Shown one piece after another: positions 62,672-64,000 of a stretch of 64,000 bases of DNA. Source of the stretch: Pararhizobium arenae (GTDB taxonomy: Bacteria > Pseudomonadota > Alphaproteobacteria > Rhizobiales > Rhizobiaceae); NCBI RefSeq assembly GCF_001931685.1, contig NZ_MOOY01000001.1, positions 434,001 through 498,000 on the forward strand, written 5' to 3'. Position 1 is the first letter of the stretch. Every line of letters starts with the position of its first letter. The translations under genes and the position numbers were made by a program. The notes under the pieces were generated by a model. That model saw only the letters and a program-made list of their open reading frames with translations. It was not told where the DNA came from and searched no databases.

Positions 62672-64000
62672 GTGGCGGGAGAGCAAGAAACCGTCGACGG
62701 ATCGTTGTTGGCCGTCGACAAGCTGACAAAGGTATTCGGCACCTTCGCAGCCTGCGATCATATCGATCTCGCCATCAGGACCGGTGAAATCCACGCATTG
62801 CTTGGAGAGAACGGCGCCGGTAAATCGACACTGGTGAAGATGCTGTTCGGCGTGCTTGCACCGACCAGCGGGCGTATCCTCTGGCAAGGCCAGCCTGTGC
62901 GTATCGCAAGTCCCAATGCCGCAAGAAAACTCGGTATCGGAATGGTTTTCCAGCATTTTTCGCTGTTTGAAGCCCTGACCGTCGCCGAAAATATTGCTTT
63001 GTCCATGGATCCGGGCGTTTCGCTTGCGAAGATTTCGGATGAGGCGGCGTCGCTGTCTCGTAGTTATGGCTTGCCGCTCGATCCGAAAGCGCATGTCGCC
63101 GACCTTTCTGTCGGAGAACGCCAACGCATCGAGATCGTGCGCGCTCTGCTGCAGAACCCGCAATTGATCATTCTCGACGAACCGACATCGGTTCTGACGC
63201 CGCAGGAAGCGGACCGTCTTTTCGAGACGCTCGCCAAGCTGAAATCCGAAGGGCGCTCGGTTCTCTATATCAGTCACCGGCTTGAGGAAGTGCAGCGCAT
63301 CTGCGACCGCGCCACGGTACTGCGGCACGGCAAGGTGACGGGTGCCTGCGATCCGCGGCAGGAGACACCGGCCTCGCTGGCACGCATGATGGTCGGCAGC
63401 GACGTTGCGCATGTGTCTGCTGAAGGAACCGGGGTTCGCGGCGATGTGCTGCTGGAAGCGCGCAATCTTTCGGCTGCGGCGAGAACCCCCTTTGCCGTGT
63501 CGCTCAAGCATGTCTGCCTGAAGGTTCGCGGCGGCGAGGTGCTGGCGATTGCAGGTGTTGCCGGCAACGGGCAGAGCGAACTTTTCGACGCGCTTTCCGG
63601 CGAATATCCGGTTGCCGACGCGAGTGCCATTCAATTGCGCCAGAAGCCTGTCGGCACCCTTGGCATCAACGCCCGGCGGTTGATAGGCAGCGGCTTCGTG
63701 CCGGAAGAGCGCCATGGCCATGCAGCGGTATCAGCCCTTCCACTTTCGGACAATCTCGTTTTGGCCCGCAGCGAATCCGACCGCAAGGCGTTTATCGGTG
63801 GGGGCAGGCTCGGCATTATCCGGCAGGATGCGGTCAAACGCGCAACCAAACGCATTTGTGAAGTCATGGATGTGCGTAAGAGCGGTGAGGACCCGGCTGC
63901 CGGGTCGCTGTCGGGCGGCAATCTGCAAAAATTTATCGTTGGTCGCGAGCTTGATCGGCAGCCTTCCGTGCTCGTCGTCAACCAGCCGACCTGGGGCGTG
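62672..64000 (+). CDS. ABC transporter ATP-binding protein, nucleoside/simple-sugar type (partial)
   Basis: The gene runs off the window; 443 codons are visible. It has two ATPase domains. The first shows Walker A GENGAGKST, signature LSVGERQ and Walker B LIILDEPTS. The second shows VAGNGQSE as a degenerate Walker A, EERHGHA, and signature LSGGNLQK. This two-domain layout with a divergent second P-loop is typical of the YufO/NupO and BmpA-associated nucleoside or autoinducer/sugar importers. A GTG start at 62672 with GAGGGG upstream is used. It lies 47 bp after the quinone reductase gene. Confidence 0.9.
   Translation, partial: MAGEQETVDGSLLAVDKLTKVFGTFAACDHIDLAIRTGEIHALLGENGAGKSTLVKMLFGVLAPTSGRILWQGQPVRIASPNAARKLGIGMVFQHFSLFEALTVAENIALSMDPGVSLAKISDEAASLSRSYGLPLDPKAHVADLSVGERQRIEIVRALLQNPQLIILDEPTSVLTPQEADRLFETLAKLKSEGRSVLYISHRLEEVQRICDRATVLRHGKVTGACDPRQETPASLARMMVGSDVAHVSAEGTGVRGDVLLEARNLSAAARTPFAVSLKHVCLKVRGGEVLAIAGVAGNGQSELFDALSGEYPVADASAIQLRQKPVGTLGINARRLIGSGFVPEERHGHAAVSALPLSDNLVLARSESDRKAFIGGGRLGIIRQDAVKRATKRICEVMDVRKSGEDPAAGSLSGGNLQKFIVGRELDRQPSVLVVNQPTWGV

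Overview
The window looks like about 64 kb of chromosome from a GC-rich alphaproteobacterium, most likely Rhizobiaceae (Rhizobium/Agrobacterium/Neorhizobium group). This is inferred from gene families and not from a database search. The signs are a Usg-family protein, a class I PHB synthase, phosphatidylcholine synthase (Pcs), a PleC/DivJ-like histidine kinase, an NDUFS4-type complex I subunit, a rhizobial-style ars operon with an aquaporin, and DUF2270 and DUF6428 proteins.

Layout. 1-5.2 kb: end of cobT, diacylglycerol kinase, a membrane histidine kinase, a nuclease, a uracil-DNA-glycosylase-like protein, an Lrp regulator and a 3-hydroxyisobutyrate-dehydrogenase-type enzyme. 5.3-11 kb: a chemoreceptor, a DMT exporter, mobA-mobB and a GreA-like factor. 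11-18 kb: a large OmpA-domain protein, a polar amino acid ABC transporter (binding protein, terminator-like hairpin, two permeases), usg, DUF2270 and a TPR-methyltransferase. 18-31 kb: moaA, DUF971 and PPOX proteins, two L,D-transpeptidases, a GGDEF protein, fumC, an MFS/TetR divergent pair, sthA and a CorA-type transporter. 31-36 kb: leftward phaC-sfsA-map-radC group. 36-41 kb: aminotransferase, hom and recJ. 40.7-41.4 kb: three copies of tRNA-Glu(TTC), each with its own promoter-like element. 41.5-45 kb: M15-type peptidase, gloA, a double cold-shock-domain protein, DUF192 and YnfA.

45-50 kb is an arsenic resistance locus: arsR, a low-molecular-weight-phosphatase-type arsC, an aquaporin, a glutaredoxin-type arsC, arsH, a convergent MFS gene (possibly ArsK-like), a second arsR, and a divergent DUF6428 gene with a cysteine-rich tail. 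No ArsB or Acr3 gene is present, so efflux is inferred to rely on the aquaporin and/or the MFS protein.

50-57.5 kb carries tRNA-Arg, tRNA-Pro and tRNA-Lys, ordinary small genes, and a degenerate mobile-element remnant (about 54.32-57.25 kb). The remnant abuts a truncated FAD oxidoreductase gene on one side and the 3' end of tRNA-Lys on the other. It holds a truncated replication-type ATPase tail, a dense array of CRTTCCC heptamers, two small unknown genes that meet at an apparent deletion junction, a phage-type HTH regulator and a small membrane protein. No integrase was found. 57.7-64 kb is core again: ccdA, an AEC transporter, a UbiH-type hydroxylase, pcs, a quinone reductase and the start of a nucleoside/sugar ABC ATPase that runs off the window.

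I found no clear undescribed system. The best candidates for novelty are the ars locus composition, the repeat array with its adjoining deletion junction, and several perfect palindromes in divergent promoters.
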